A DNA stretch of 20,180 nt, from the NCBI GenBank assembly GCA_041663285.1, contig JBAZSP010000022.1, forward strand, positions 1 through 20,180. Reading direction: 5' to 3'. Position numbers and translations under genes: made by a program. Below, one piece after another: positions 1 to 7,617 of this stretch. Source of the DNA: UBA1435 sp041663285 (GTDB taxonomy: Bacteria; Patescibacteriota; Microgenomatia; UBA12405). The notes under the pieces were generated by a model. It worked only from the letters and a program-made list of their open reading frames with translations, ran no database searches and was not told the DNA's origin. Numbering within the stretch: the first letter of the stretch is position 1; each line of letters opens with the position of its first letter.

Positions 1-245
1 CCCTGGATGTCGCGCGGGCCGGCCTCAATTTGGCGGCCCTCGACTAACCTGGCAACTTCCTGAAAGGTTAGGTCGTTACCCTCGATACGGGTGCCGAAAT
101 GGACGGTGCGGACAATGGCATCCTGCTGAAATTGCTTCTCATATGCCGGAATCAATGGGGCTTCGTCAATAATGGCCTTGGCTGCCTCAACCGATCCAAT
201 GTTTTTTAAAACCTGGTTATTGATTGAAAATACGGGAGAAAACAT
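1..245 (-). CDS. Fic-family protein, N-terminal part (cut by window edge)
   Basis: The reverse strand is open from an ATG at 245 to the window edge and gives 81 residues. The stretch around residues 49-68 (HFGTRIEGNDLTFQEVARLV) matches the N-terminal helical domain of Fic proteins, whose usual form is S/T-x-x-x-E-G/N followed by LTxxE. This helix is the autoinhibitory element in many Fic AMP-transferases; here Gly51 stands at the usual Ser/Thr position four residues before Glu55. The catalytic HPFxxGNGR motif would lie outside the window, so activity cannot be judged. Family members transfer AMP or a related group from a nucleotide to a target protein. A perfect TATAAT lies 9 nt upstream of the ATG. 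Assignment to Fic rests on this short N-terminal similarity only. Confidence 0.7.
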   Translation of the reverse strand, partial: MFSPVFSINNQVLKNIGSVEAAKAIIDEAPLIPAYEKQFQQDAIVRTVHFGTRIEGNDLTFQEVARLVEGRQIEAGPRDIQ

Positions 246-254
246 GAGTAACTG

Positions 255-260
255 ATTATA
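255..260 (-). promoter_or_regulatory. -10 box for the Fic-family gene
   Basis: TATAAT on the minus strand ends 9 nt before the ATG at 245. The predicted RNA start would leave a leader of only about 2-3 nt. No convincing -35 box is present at 16-18 nt. Confidence 0.5.
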
Positions 261-332
261 GCATCACAATTTGGAATCAATAAGGGGAAAATGCGGTTTA
301 TGAAATTAAATGATTGGGGCTTGAGATTGCTG

Positions 333-368
333 CTCCGCCAGAGGCGGATCCCTCCAGAGGCGGGCAGG
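333..368. repeat. CCGCCAGAGGCGG hairpin repeat, copy 1
   Basis: The first half is a perfect inverted repeat, TCCGCC-AGA-GGCGGA (334-348), followed by a partial second unit CTCCAGAGGCGGGCAGG. Nearly the same double unit occurs at 9296-9329, and the first half occurs inside pilD at 6006-6020. Copy 1 lies in the 162-bp gap between the Fic gene and the delta-prime-like gene. No gene is visible in that gap. Confidence 0.8.
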
Positions 369-407
369 CGCAATGACGGATAGATAAAAGAGGTGAAACT
401 TGGGGAG

Positions 408-1055
408 CTAAGATAGTAAAAGATAGTCGAGGGCGGATTGGGGGTCGACATTGGAATTGATCATTTTGAGGGCAGTGATAATTTTTGTAATGGTGTTGTG
501 GGTTGAAAGCCTGGGGCTGACTATCAGTTCCTGGTGAAAGAGAGTTAACTGATGCCGGAGGAATTCGGGCACAGATTGGGACGATTGGGCAATTTCGGAG
601 GAAAGAGACAAGCTGGCTGTTAAAGACTGGGAAAGCAGGAGCTTTTTGGTGGTAATACTAATAGCCGCCTGGCCGATTTTGACCACCTGGCAGCGGGAGA
701 TGATAGTGGGGATGAGGGCTGAAGGCCGGGAGGTAAAAAGTAAAAAAAAGTTAGTCGGCCCCGGCTCTTCAATAGTTTTTAGCAAAGCGTTTTGAGATTC
801 AGGATTGAGATTTTCGGATTGGTAGATGAGGACAAGCTTGGTGGAGTGGGAAGAGGGCGAGCGGGAAAGGAAGGTTTTGGTGCGGCGGATGACGTCGATA
901 CCCCAGCCGGAGGCTTGATCGATTATAAAAATATCGGGATTATTGGTAACTTTTTTGTGGCCGATTTGGGGCAGAAAAAGCTCCAAATAGCCCACGATTA
1001 GCCCGGGAGAGCGGGAAATTATCAGGGTGGAAGGGAAGGGTGTGGTTGTATTCAT
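408..1055 (-). CDS. holB: DNA polymerase III delta-prime-like clamp-loader subunit
   Basis: The 215-residue product carries the signature of the DnaX/HolB clamp-loader ATPase fold. LVLIYQSENLNPESQNALLK followed by TIEEPG corresponds to the strand and helix around the Walker B region, and the later PTIISRCQ corresponds to sensor 1/SRC. Delta-prime takes part in opening and loading the sliding clamp. There is no P-loop and no zinc-binding cysteine cluster, and the protein is much shorter than the roughly 300-residue E. coli HolB. The C-terminal collar domain appears reduced. Delta-prime subunits are often inactive ATPases, so loss of the P-loop fits delta-prime better than gamma/tau. The gene is divergent from pilB, with only 30 bp between start codons. 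Confidence 0.75.
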   Translation of the reverse strand: MNTTTPFPSTLIISRSPGLIVGYLELFLPQIGHKKVTNNPDIFIIDQASGWGIDVIRRTKTFLSRSPSSHSTKLVLIYQSENLNPESQNALLKTIEEPGPTNFFLLFTSRPSALIPTIISRCQVVKIGQAAISITTKKLLLSQSLTASLSLSSEIAQSSQSVPEFLRHQLTLFHQELIVSPRLSTHNTITKIITALKMINSNVDPQSALDYLLLS

Positions 1056-1073
1056 GGTGGAATCTGATTATTA

Positions 1074-1079
1074 TTTAAT
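1074..1079 (+). promoter_or_regulatory. -10-like box for pilB
   Basis: TTTAAT (5/6 to TATAAT) lies 6 nt before the pilB ATG. This fits a leaderless transcript. No Shine-Dalgarno sequence is present, and the -35 region (TTCATG at 17 nt spacing) is poor. Confidence 0.45.
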
Positions 1080-1085
1080 CATACT

Positions 1086-2822
1086 ATGAATGGTCAACCG
1101 ACGGTTTTTAAAAGTATTAGAGAGGTGCTGCTGGATAAAGGGCTGATTGACCAGGCAAAATTTGACGAGATCAATTTGCGGCAGCTTAAGACCGGGGAGA
1201 GCGAGGACGATATTATTAAGTCGCTTAGGATGGTATCGGATGTAGATTTTACCAAGTATAAAGCCGAAGTTTTGAGAGTACCGTATGTAGATTTGGAAAC
1301 AGTGGCGTTTTCGCCAGAGGCGCTAACACTAGTGCCGGAGAGTGTGGCCCAAAAATATGGACTAGTCCCCTACCGGCTGGATACAAAGGCCAAAACTTTG
1401 TTTGTGGCCATGACAAACCCACTAGACCTAGAGACGATTGACTTTTTGGAAAAAAGGACGGGACTGAAAGTGGTGGCGGTAATGGCGACGGAAAAACAGA
1501 TAAATGTGTATGTGAAGGAGAAATATATAAGAGAAAAAGGGATTACTTCGGAGGTAACTAAAGCACTGGATGAGAGGAAACAGGATGAGAAAGAAATGAC
1601 CGATAAAAAAAGCCAGTTTTCGGTGGAGGCACCGATTGCCAAAATCGTAGTTCAGATACTGGATTTTGCTATTAAGGCCAGAGCGTCGGATATCCACATT
1701 GAGCCACAGGAAGATAATGTCAGGATAAGGTATCGGATAGACGGAATATTGCAGGAAAAATACATTTTGCCCCGAAATGTTCACGAAGCGGTAGTGTCGA
1801 GAGTCAAGATTCTCTCTAACCTAAAAATCGACGAAAAAAGGGTGCCCCAGGACGGCCGGTTTTTCTTTTCGTCAAACGGCGTAGATGTGGACTTGAGGGT
1901 ATCGACCTTACCGACAACCTACGGGGAAAAGGTAGTAATGAGGCTGTTACAGAAAGCGATGAAGGTGCCAACACTGCCGGATTTAGGTTTAAGAGGTTTG
2001 GCGTTGCGGAACCTGATGGATGCAATTGAAAGGCCGCACGGAATTATTATTGTTTGTGGGCCGACCGGCTCGGGTAAAACGACAACTTTGTATTCGGTGC
2101 TGGATATTGTGGCGACTACAAAGGTAAACGCGGTGACGATTGAAGACCCGGTGGAATATCAGATGAAGGGAGTTAACCAGGTTCAGGTAAATGTGCAGGC
2201 CGGCTTAAGTTTTGCGTCGGCCTTAAGATCATTTTTGCGTCAGGATCCTAATATTATAATGGTGGGCGAAATCCGGGATACGGAGACGGCCGAGCTGGCA
2301 ATTAACGCCGCCCTGACGGGTCACTTGGTGTTTTCGACCTTGCATACTAACGATGCTTCGGGGGTGCCGCCACGGATGATTGATATGGGAGCGGAACCGT
2401 TTTTGCTGGTGTCTTCACTAAACTGTGTAGTCGGGCAAAGGGTGTTGCGGAAAGTCTGTAAGTCGTGTGTGGAAACAATGGAAATTGACCCGAGCAGAGA
2501 TAAGGATTTTGAAATAACTTTGGGGCCAATATATGACATGATTAAAGACAAGTGGAAAAAGGACAATAAGAAGCTGGTAATGCCCAAAATTGTGGGGTGC
2601 GATAAGTGCAATAACACAGGATATTTAGGCAGGATAGCTATTTATGAGGTGATGCCGATAACAGATCAAATCAGTAAGCTGATTTTGACAAAATCAGGAG
2701 CCGCCCCGATACAGAAACAAGCGATGGAAGAAGGGATGCTGACCATGAAGCAAGACGGGTATGTAAAGGTTTTGGAGGGCGTAACCACTATTGAAGAAGT
2801 AGTTAGAGTAGCTCAATATTAA
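1086..2822 (+). CDS. pilB: Type IV pilus extension ATPase PilB
   Basis: This 578-residue protein is full length for the GspE/PilB family and drives pilus polymerisation by ATP hydrolysis on the cytoplasmic side of the PilC platform. An MshEN-type N-terminal domain occupies roughly residues 10-150. The catalytic core has the Walker A loop GPTGSGKTTT (residues 325-334, Lys331), an Asp-box region and a Walker B region ending in VGEIRD with Glu395, then the His box GHLVFSTLHTND. Two CxxC pairs (Cys458/Cys461 and Cys505/Cys508) form the zinc-binding site typical of PilB and absent from PilT. The ATG at 1086 is chosen because it lies 6 nt from a -10-like hexamer. pilT begins 6 nt after the stop, so these genes probably form one operon. 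Confidence 0.96.
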   Translation: MNGQPTVFKSIREVLLDKGLIDQAKFDEINLRQLKTGESEDDIIKSLRMVSDVDFTKYKAEVLRVPYVDLETVAFSPEALTLVPESVAQKYGLVPYRLDTKAKTLFVAMTNPLDLETIDFLEKRTGLKVVAVMATEKQINVYVKEKYIREKGITSEVTKALDERKQDEKEMTDKKSQFSVEAPIAKIVVQILDFAIKARASDIHIEPQEDNVRIRYRIDGILQEKYILPRNVHEAVVSRVKILSNLKIDEKRVPQDGRFFFSSNGVDVDLRVSTLPTTYGEKVVMRLLQKAMKVPTLPDLGLRGLALRNLMDAIERPHGIIIVCGPTGSGKTTTLYSVLDIVATTKVNAVTIEDPVEYQMKGVNQVQVNVQAGLSFASALRSFLRQDPNIIMVGEIRDTETAELAINAALTGHLVFSTLHTNDASGVPPRMIDMGAEPFLLVSSLNCVVGQRVLRKVCKSCVETMEIDPSRDKDFEITLGPIYDMIKDKWKKDNKKLVMPKIVGCDKCNNTGYLGRIAIYEVMPITDQISKLILTKSGAAPIQKQAMEEGMLTMKQDGYVKVLEGVTTIEEVVRVAQY

Positions 2823-2828
2823 TAAAAT

Positions 2829-3899
2829 ATGAACAGCAAAATAAAACAACTGCTCGATATGGCAGTAGCAAATAAAGCGTCCGATGTCCATTTGGCGGTG
2901 GCGATGGTGCCGAAGTTAAGAGTTAATGGCGATTTGGTGGAAGTGACTAATTTTGATGCCGCTGATGATGCGGTAATGGCGGAGATGATTATGTCGATGC
3001 TAAACGAGAAACAGAAAGCCCGGCTGAAAAGTGAAAAGGAGCTTGACTTGTCGGTGGTTAATGGCCAGACGAGGTTTAGGGCCAATTTTTTTTACCAGAA
3101 AGGAATGGAGGCTTGCTCGATGAGGACGGTGCCGTATGATATTCCGGATTTTGTGGAGTTAAAATTACCGGACATCTTTAGTTCTTTTGTTGATTTAAAA
3201 CAGGGCTTTGTGCTGGTGACGGGACCGACCGGACATGGGAAGTCAACTTCGGTGGCGTCGGTATTGAATAAGATTAATTCTAAAAAGTCATACCATATAG
3301 TAACGATTGAAGATCCGGTGGAATATGTAATCAGGCCGGAAAAATCGATAATTTCCCAACGGGAAGTAGGGACGGATACCGAAGGTTTTGGCCAGGCGCT
3401 AAGGTCGTGCTTAAGACAAGATCCGAACGTGGTATTTGTGGGGGAAATGCGGGACCTGGAGACCATCAGCTCGGCACTGACTATTGCCGAAACCGGCCAT
3501 TTGGTGTTTTCGACCCTGCACACCAATTCGGCATCCCAAGCGATAGACAGAATTATTGACGTTTTTCCGGAACATTCAAAAGACCAGATAAGAGTTCAGC
3601 TGGCATCAGTTATTTCGGCAGTGGTGTCGCAGAGACTGATACCTGGGGTGTATGGCGGTAGAGTGCCTGCCTTTGAGATTATGACGGCAACTCCGGCGGT
3701 CAGGAACTGTATCCGTGAAGGCAAGACTTTTATGATCGACAATATTATTCAGACCAGCTATGACCTGGGGATGATCAGCCTGGAGGCTTATTTGGCTAAA
3801 CTGATTAAACAGGGAGAAATTAGCGAAGAAAACGGGATGGCATATTGCACCAAGCCGGAAGATTTGCATAACAGATTAAGAAAAACACTGAAACTGTAA
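2829..3899 (+). CDS. pilT: Type IV pilus retraction ATPase PilT
   Basis: This 356-residue protein matches the PilT family in length and motif order. PilT disassembles pilin from the fibre base and powers twitching and DNA uptake. Walker A is GPTGHGKST (residues 132-140, Lys138), Walker B ends in VGEMRD with Glu206, and the His box is GHLVFSTLHTN. The C-terminal AVRNCIREGK corresponds to the AIRNLIRE motif needed for retraction, with Cys replacing Leu. The zinc CxxC pairs of PilB are absent, which separates it from a second PilB. It starts 6 nt after pilB with no Shine-Dalgarno sequence, and its TAA stop overlaps the pilC ATG by one base. Confidence 0.96.
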   Translation: MNSKIKQLLDMAVANKASDVHLAVAMVPKLRVNGDLVEVTNFDAADDAVMAEMIMSMLNEKQKARLKSEKELDLSVVNGQTRFRANFFYQKGMEACSMRTVPYDIPDFVELKLPDIFSSFVDLKQGFVLVTGPTGHGKSTSVASVLNKINSKKSYHIVTIEDPVEYVIRPEKSIISQREVGTDTEGFGQALRSCLRQDPNVVFVGEMRDLETISSALTIAETGHLVFSTLHTNSASQAIDRIIDVFPEHSKDQIRVQLASVISAVVSQRLIPGVYGGRVPAFEIMTATPAVRNCIREGKTFMIDNIIQTSYDLGMISLEAYLAKLIKQGEISEENGMAYCTKPEDLHNRLRKTLKL

Positions 3900-5113
3900 T
3901 GACCAAATTTTCTTTTAAGGCAAAGGATTGGAACGGAAAACTGATAAAGGGGGTGCTGGATTTGCCCAATGAAAGAGAGGTGGTGACATCGATAAAGGAG
4001 AGCGGACTGGTGCTTTTGGGTGTTAGCCCGATAACCAGCGGAGTGGTGGACGACCTGGTAAAAAAGACTTTCGGACGGGTGGGGATTAAACAAATTACCA
4101 ACTTTACCAGACAACTGTCGACAATGATGACGGCCGGGCTGGCTTTGACCGATGCCCTGCTACTTTTGAAAAACCAAAATGAAAACAACCGGTTTATGTA
4201 TGAAATTGTGGATTATGCTTTGACGACGGTGAAGGGAGGCCAATCTTTGGGATCAGCATTGGGGAAATACCATGAGATTTTTGGTGAAGCTTATATAGCC
4301 TCAATTGAAGCCGGTGAAGAAGGCGGAGTGCTGGAAGAAATTCTGGCGAAACTGGCCACCAGCCTGGAGAATGAAAGTGAGTTTAGAGGAAAAGTGAAGG
4401 GGGCGATGATATATCCGATTATCGTTATTGTAGGCATGGTAATAGTGGCGTTTATTATGATGATTTTTGTAATTCCTAAACTGATGGGACTATATGCTGA
4501 TTTTGGTACGGCTAAGATGCCGATGGTGACACAAATACTGATGTCGATATCGGAATGGACGGTGAAACTATGGTTTTTGTTTCCGGTGGTGATTTTTGGA
4601 GTGATGATGTTGCTTAAGGCGGCAACCCAGTACCAGGCTTTAAGGGAGAAAAGGGACGACCTGATCCTTCGAATGCCGATTATTGGGGTTTTGGCGGAAA
4701 AAACGATACTGGCCAATACCATGAGGACTTTGGCGATGCTTCTGGCTGCTGGGCTGGCGCTGGTGGATGCGCTGAAAATTGTAGCCAATGTGTCGGGAAA
4801 CGAGCGGTTCAGGAAGGCAATAGTAAGGATTTCGGAAAGGGTACAGAAAGGCTTTAGCATATCAAACTCTTTTGAGGAGACGGGAGTGTTCCCCGTGATC
4901 GTTAACCAGATGGTGGCGACCGGTGAGGCGACCGGAAAGCTAGATGAAGTGCTTTTGAAGGTGTCGGACTATTTTTCGAAAGAGGCGGAACAGTCGGTAA
5001 AAACTTTGACCTCGGCGATAGAACCGATGATTATGATATTGCTGGGGATCGGGGTGGGATTTTTGGTAGTGGCGGTGATAATGCCGATATATAACTTGAC
5101 ATCTTCATTTTAA
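3899..5113 (+). CDS. pilC: Type IV pilus inner-membrane platform protein PilC
   Basis: This 404-residue protein has the two-repeat GspF/PilC architecture. One T2SF domain covers roughly residues 65-195, starting ITNFTRQLSTMMTAGLALTD, and the second roughly residues 270-395, with TMRTLAMLLAAGLALVDALK. Each is followed by a hydrophobic membrane segment, around residues 170-195 and 375-400, plus one near 220-245. PilC anchors PilB or PilT and probably transmits their rotation to the growing fibre. The start codon overlaps the pilT stop (TAATG), so the genes are translationally coupled. The first prepilin starts 29 nt downstream. Confidence 0.96.
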   Translation: MTKFSFKAKDWNGKLIKGVLDLPNEREVVTSIKESGLVLLGVSPITSGVVDDLVKKTFGRVGIKQITNFTRQLSTMMTAGLALTDALLLLKNQNENNRFMYEIVDYALTTVKGGQSLGSALGKYHEIFGEAYIASIEAGEEGGVLEEILAKLATSLENESEFRGKVKGAMIYPIIVIVGMVIVAFIMMIFVIPKLMGLYADFGTAKMPMVTQILMSISEWTVKLWFLFPVVIFGVMMLLKAATQYQALREKRDDLILRMPIIGVLAEKTILANTMRTLAMLLAAGLALVDALKIVANVSGNERFRKAIVRISERVQKGFSISNSFEETGVFPVIVNQMVATGEATGKLDEVLLKVSDYFSKEAEQSVKTLTSAIEPMIMILLGIGVGFLVVAVIMPIYNLTSSF

Positions 5114-5142
5114 AGTTATTAAATGGATACAGAGAATATTAA

Positions 5143-5790
5143 ATGTTTATTTATAACTGGAAGAAAATGGTAATTAAAAATAAAATGAGGGGCTTCACTT
5201 TAGTTGAGCTTTTGATAGTTATTGCACTGATCGCGATATTGTCGGTAGCGGTACTGGCCACTATTAACCCGATTGAGCAATCAAATAAAGCCCGGGATGC
5301 CAAGTTTAAGAATGATGCGGCGGAAGTGTTGTCGGCATATGAAAGATATTACGCATCAAAAAATGTTTATCCCTGGCAGGATGTAGCAATAGGAGCTGCC
5401 AATACGATTGCCCAATCGTCGTATATCGGCTCGACAGAGGCGGCATTCGGAGTTTTGAGCAGCACCGGGACAACCGGAGTATTGATAACCAGCTCCGAGC
5501 TTAAATCATCTTTTGCGAACAAAGAGCCGTTTGTGACCGGAGTATCGCTCGAAAATCGGCTTTATACCACCTGGAACGGAAGCGATTCAAGCTGGGTCTG
5601 TTTTTGTCCTAAAGCAAAGATAAACCGAGAAGATACGGCTAAAGTCAGATGTATTTATGGAGTGGCCGGAGCCTATGTGGTGGGTTCGGGATGTTCCTTG
5701 CCGCCTTCAACTGCGTCCGATTACTGCGGTTTGGTGATAGGGGCTAATGCGGCTTCGTCCAAGGGAAATATGATGTGCGTACCGGAGTAA
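5143..5790 (+). CDS. Type IV prepilin 1
   Basis: This 215-residue prepilin has a processing site MRG^FTLVELLIVIALIAIL, with the conserved Gly before the cut and Glu at +5, followed by the hydrophobic N-terminal helix that forms the fibre core. The start is uncertain. ATG 5143 gives a 17-residue leader, while ATG 5167, preceded by GGAAG, gives a more usual 9-residue leader (MVIKNKMRG). ATG 5185 is also possible. The C-terminal half has six cysteines, which could form surface disulfides. It follows pilC closely and is the last gene before a strong terminator. It could be the major pilin, but the sequence alone does not decide that. Confidence 0.9.
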   Translation: MFIYNWKKMVIKNKMRGFTLVELLIVIALIAILSVAVLATINPIEQSNKARDAKFKNDAAEVLSAYERYYASKNVYPWQDVAIGAANTIAQSSYIGSTEAAFGVLSSTGTTGVLITSSELKSSFANKEPFVTGVSLENRLYTTWNGSDSSWVCFCPKAKINREDTAKVRCIYGVAGAYVVGSGCSLPPSTASDYCGLVIGANAASSKGNMMCVPE

Positions 5791-5805
5791 TTTAGGTAAG
5801 AGATT

Positions 5806-5840
5806 AAAACCCCCCGAGGAAACTCGGGGGGTTTTGGTTT
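5806..5840 (+). terminator. Intrinsic terminator after pilB-pilT-pilC-prepilin
   Basis: A perfect 13-bp stem (5806-5818 with 5823-5835), AAAACCCCCCGAG / CTCGGGGGGTTTT, closes on a GAAA tetraloop and runs into TTTTGGTTT. It is the clearest terminator in the window and separates the motor operon from the pilD region. Confidence 0.9.
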
Positions 5841-5858
5841 GGGGTGGTGATCTGCCTT

Positions 5859-5887
5859 TTGAAGAAAGAAGGTTTTGAAGATAGAAT
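5859..5887 (+). promoter_or_regulatory. Promoter for pilD
   Basis: TTGAAG (5859-5864), a 17-nt spacer and TAGAAT (5882-5887) lie just after the terminator and end 5 nt before ATG 5893. The layout predicts a leaderless or nearly leaderless mRNA. Confidence 0.55.
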
Positions 5888-5892
5888 GGGAC

Positions 5893-6783
5893 ATGGAAAT
5901 TATGGTAGTGGTTTTTGTGTTGATGATAGGAATGGCACTGGGAAGTTTTGTGAACATGCTGGTCTACAGAACGGCAATAAAATACAAGATAAAAAATACA
6001 AGATCTCCGCCAGAGGCGGATCAGCCTCTGGCTGAAAAAATCAAAGCACAGAAGAGACAAAAGCTGATTGGAAAGCTAACAAAGGAGGCGAAGTGGTCGT
6101 TTTGCGATTATTGCGGAAAACCGCTTAGTTGGTTTGAAAATATTCCGGTTATAAGCTGGGTGCTACAGGGCGGCAGAACCAGGTGCTGTAACAGGCAGTT
6201 ACCAATCGCCTATCCCCTACTGGAGCTGGGGATGGGGGGGGTATTAATTTCTAATTTCAAATTTCTAATTTCTAATGATTGGTTGGTGGCCGGCAATGTT
6301 ATCGATATGCGGTTGGCTGTGGTCGCATTGTTGGAGGTGGTGATATTGACTTTGATGGTTTTTGGTGCGGTATTTGACGCTAAATACCTGATTCTGCCGG
6401 ATTTTTCTAACGCCTGGCTGCTGGGATTGGCGGTAGCCAGGTGGCTATTGAATTGGCCGCTAAACTGGGGCTACCCGTTGGCGGGGCTGGTGGCCGGGGC
6501 GGTGGTGCTGGGACTATATTTGATTACCCGGGGAAAAGGGATGGGGATGGGTGATGTAAAATATGCACCGTTTATGGGAATGTACTTAGGGCTGATAGGA
6601 TTAGCGGTAGGCTTGTATGTGGCGTTCATCAGCGGGGCGATGTACGGTGTCGGATTAATTTTGAGTAAAAAGGCTAAGATGAAAAGCGTTATTCCTTTCG
6701 GACCGTTTTTGATTGGCGGAACAGTGGTTTCGGCCTGGTGGGGAAGGATTATTATGGACTGGGTGACTAAAGTTTGGTTTTAG
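5893..6783 (+). CDS. pilD: Prepilin peptidase PilD (A24 family)
   Basis: This 296-residue integral membrane aspartyl protease cuts prepilin leaders and, in many relatives, N-methylates the new N-terminus. The N-terminal helix ends in GSFVNMLVYR, the family signature. The predicted catalytic aspartates are in FDAKYLILPD and in GMGDVK. The cytoplasmic zinc loop has CDYCGKPLSWFENIPVISW, but its second cysteine pair reads TRCC instead of CxxC. Residues about 38-47 (SPPEADQPLA) are encoded by the CCGCCAGAGGCGG hairpin repeat, and residues about 118-129 (LISNFKFLISND) by an AT-rich repeat; both are in frame. ATG 5893 is preferred because it sits 5 nt from a promoter -10; a TTG at 5875 would add six residues. 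Confidence 0.93.
   Translation: MEIMVVVFVLMIGMALGSFVNMLVYRTAIKYKIKNTRSPPEADQPLAEKIKAQKRQKLIGKLTKEAKWSFCDYCGKPLSWFENIPVISWVLQGGRTRCCNRQLPIAYPLLELGMGGVLISNFKFLISNDWLVAGNVIDMRLAVVALLEVVILTLMVFGAVFDAKYLILPDFSNAWLLGLAVARWLLNWPLNWGYPLAGLVAGAVVLGLYLITRGKGMGMGDVKYAPFMGMYLGLIGLAVGLYVAFISGAMYGVGLILSKKAKMKSVIPFGPFLIGGTVVSAWWGRIIMDWVTKVWF
6006..6032. repeat. CCGCCAGAGGCGG hairpin repeat inside pilD
   Basis: TCCGCCAGAGGCGGA (6006-6020) repeats the hairpin at 334-348. It is followed by GCCTCTGGC (6024-6032), the exact inverse of GCCAGAGGC (6009-6017). The element keeps the pilD frame open and adds about ten residues after the first membrane helix. Confidence 0.8.
6245..6278. repeat. AT-rich repeat (AATTTCTAATTT type) inside pilD
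   Basis: Tandem variants of AATTTCTAATTTC and AAATTTCTAATTTCTAA contrast sharply with the GC-richer flanks. They resemble the AT-rich spacer repeats at 7480-7520 and 9084-9154. The segment is translated in frame within pilD. Confidence 0.65.
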
Positions 6784-6802
6784 CGGCAAAAGGTGTTTTA
6801 AT
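6774..6802 (+). promoter_or_regulatory. Promoter for prepilin 2
   Basis: TTGGTT (6774-6779), a 17-nt spacer and TTTAAT (6797-6802) end 6 nt before the GTG start at 6809. No Shine-Dalgarno sequence is visible. The -35 half overlaps the end of pilD. Confidence 0.45.
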
Positions 6803-6808
6803 AACTTA

Positions 6809-7468
6809 GTGAAACAGAAAGGCTTTACCTTGGTGGAGATTTTGATTGTGTTTGCGATTATTGCGATTGTGATAGCGGCAATGGTGATGGGCTTGAATCC
6901 TTATGGGATATTAAACCGGGGCAAAGATGCCCGGAGAAAGAAAGATTTGAATAGAATCCGGGTGGCCTTTGAAGAATATTTTAATGACAAGGGCTGCTAC
7001 CCACCCCAATTGCTTTTGGACCAGCTGATGTCGCCGGCAAATTGCGGCAGTGCCTCAATTTTTAGGCCGTGGTTAATTCCCTGGCCGTGCGATCCGGATG
7101 GACAACCATATTTTTTGGTCGAGGACACTAATTCCTGCTCGAGATGGTTTAAAATTTTGACTAATTTGGAAAACAGGCAGGATGCGGACATTCCGGCGGG
7201 ATGGTATGAACCGATAAATTTTGGAGTGGATATTTATAGCGCTTTGGAGGTGAATTTTGGGATGTCGAGCACCAATGTCAGCTGGAACGGCTCGGTGGCG
7301 GACAGTGAATGCCGGCCGGATATTTGCCTGGTAGAAACCGATAGGAGCGGGCCGGTATGCAATTCAGCTGTCGGTGGTTGTAGCACCGAATCTGGGCCGA
7401 GGGCGTGCTATATGGGGGTTTGCAAAACCAAATGTATTGTTTCCTGCTGCGGAGCAGGATGTGAGTGA
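6809..7468 (+). CDS. Type IV prepilin 2, cysteine-rich
   Basis: This 219-residue prepilin starts with GTG and has a very short leader, MKQKG^FTLVEILIVFAIIAIV, with Glu at +5. A charged segment follows (KDARRKKDLNRIRVAFEEYF), typical of the helix extension beyond the membrane. The last 50 or so residues hold ten cysteines, including CC and CxxxC spacings, and four more occur earlier. This suggests a disulfide-stabilised or metal-binding surface domain. The family assignment comes from the N-terminus only; the C-terminal domain is not recognised. The 149-bp gap after it carries AT-rich repeats and the promoter of the next prepilin. Confidence 0.9.
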   Translation: MKQKGFTLVEILIVFAIIAIVIAAMVMGLNPYGILNRGKDARRKKDLNRIRVAFEEYFNDKGCYPPQLLLDQLMSPANCGSASIFRPWLIPWPCDPDGQPYFLVEDTNSCSRWFKILTNLENRQDADIPAGWYEPINFGVDIYSALEVNFGMSSTNVSWNGSVADSECRPDICLVETDRSGPVCNSAVGGCSTESGPRACYMGVCKTKCIVSCCGAGCE

Positions 7469-7479
7469 TATCATTAATT

Positions 7480-7520
7480 AATTTCAAAATCCTAATTTCT
7501 AAACTCTAAACAAATTCAAA
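7480..7520. repeat. AT-rich direct repeat, 5' module, copy A
   Basis: 41 nt are identical to 9084-9124. The module begins AATTTCAAAATCCTAATTTC and lies in the spacer before prepilin 3. Confidence 0.85.
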
Positions 7521-7537
7521 TTATCAAATTTTAAAAC

Positions 7538-7617
7538 TTAATTTAAATTCAAAGATAGAACGGGATTTAATTTATAATTAATTTGAGAAAACATTAAATA
7601 TATTAGATATTTTATTT
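7538..7617. repeat. Duplicated prepilin leader cassette, copy A
   Basis: This segment, which ends at the start codon of prepilin 3, matches 9429-9508 before prepilin 6 at 76 of 80 positions with no gaps. The first 46 nt are identical. It includes the -10 region and the likely transcription start. Confidence 0.9.
7583..7611 (+). promoter_or_regulatory. Promoter for prepilin 3
   Basis: TTGAGA (7583-7588), a 17-nt spacer and GATATT (7606-7611) end 6 nt before ATG 7618. The -10 and its distance to the start are kept in the duplicate upstream of prepilin 6. Confidence 0.5.

Noticed and set aside
4291..4860. A 189-codon open frame on the minus strand.
   Set aside because: It lies entirely opposite pilC, has no recognisable domain, and is explained by the biased codon use of pilC.
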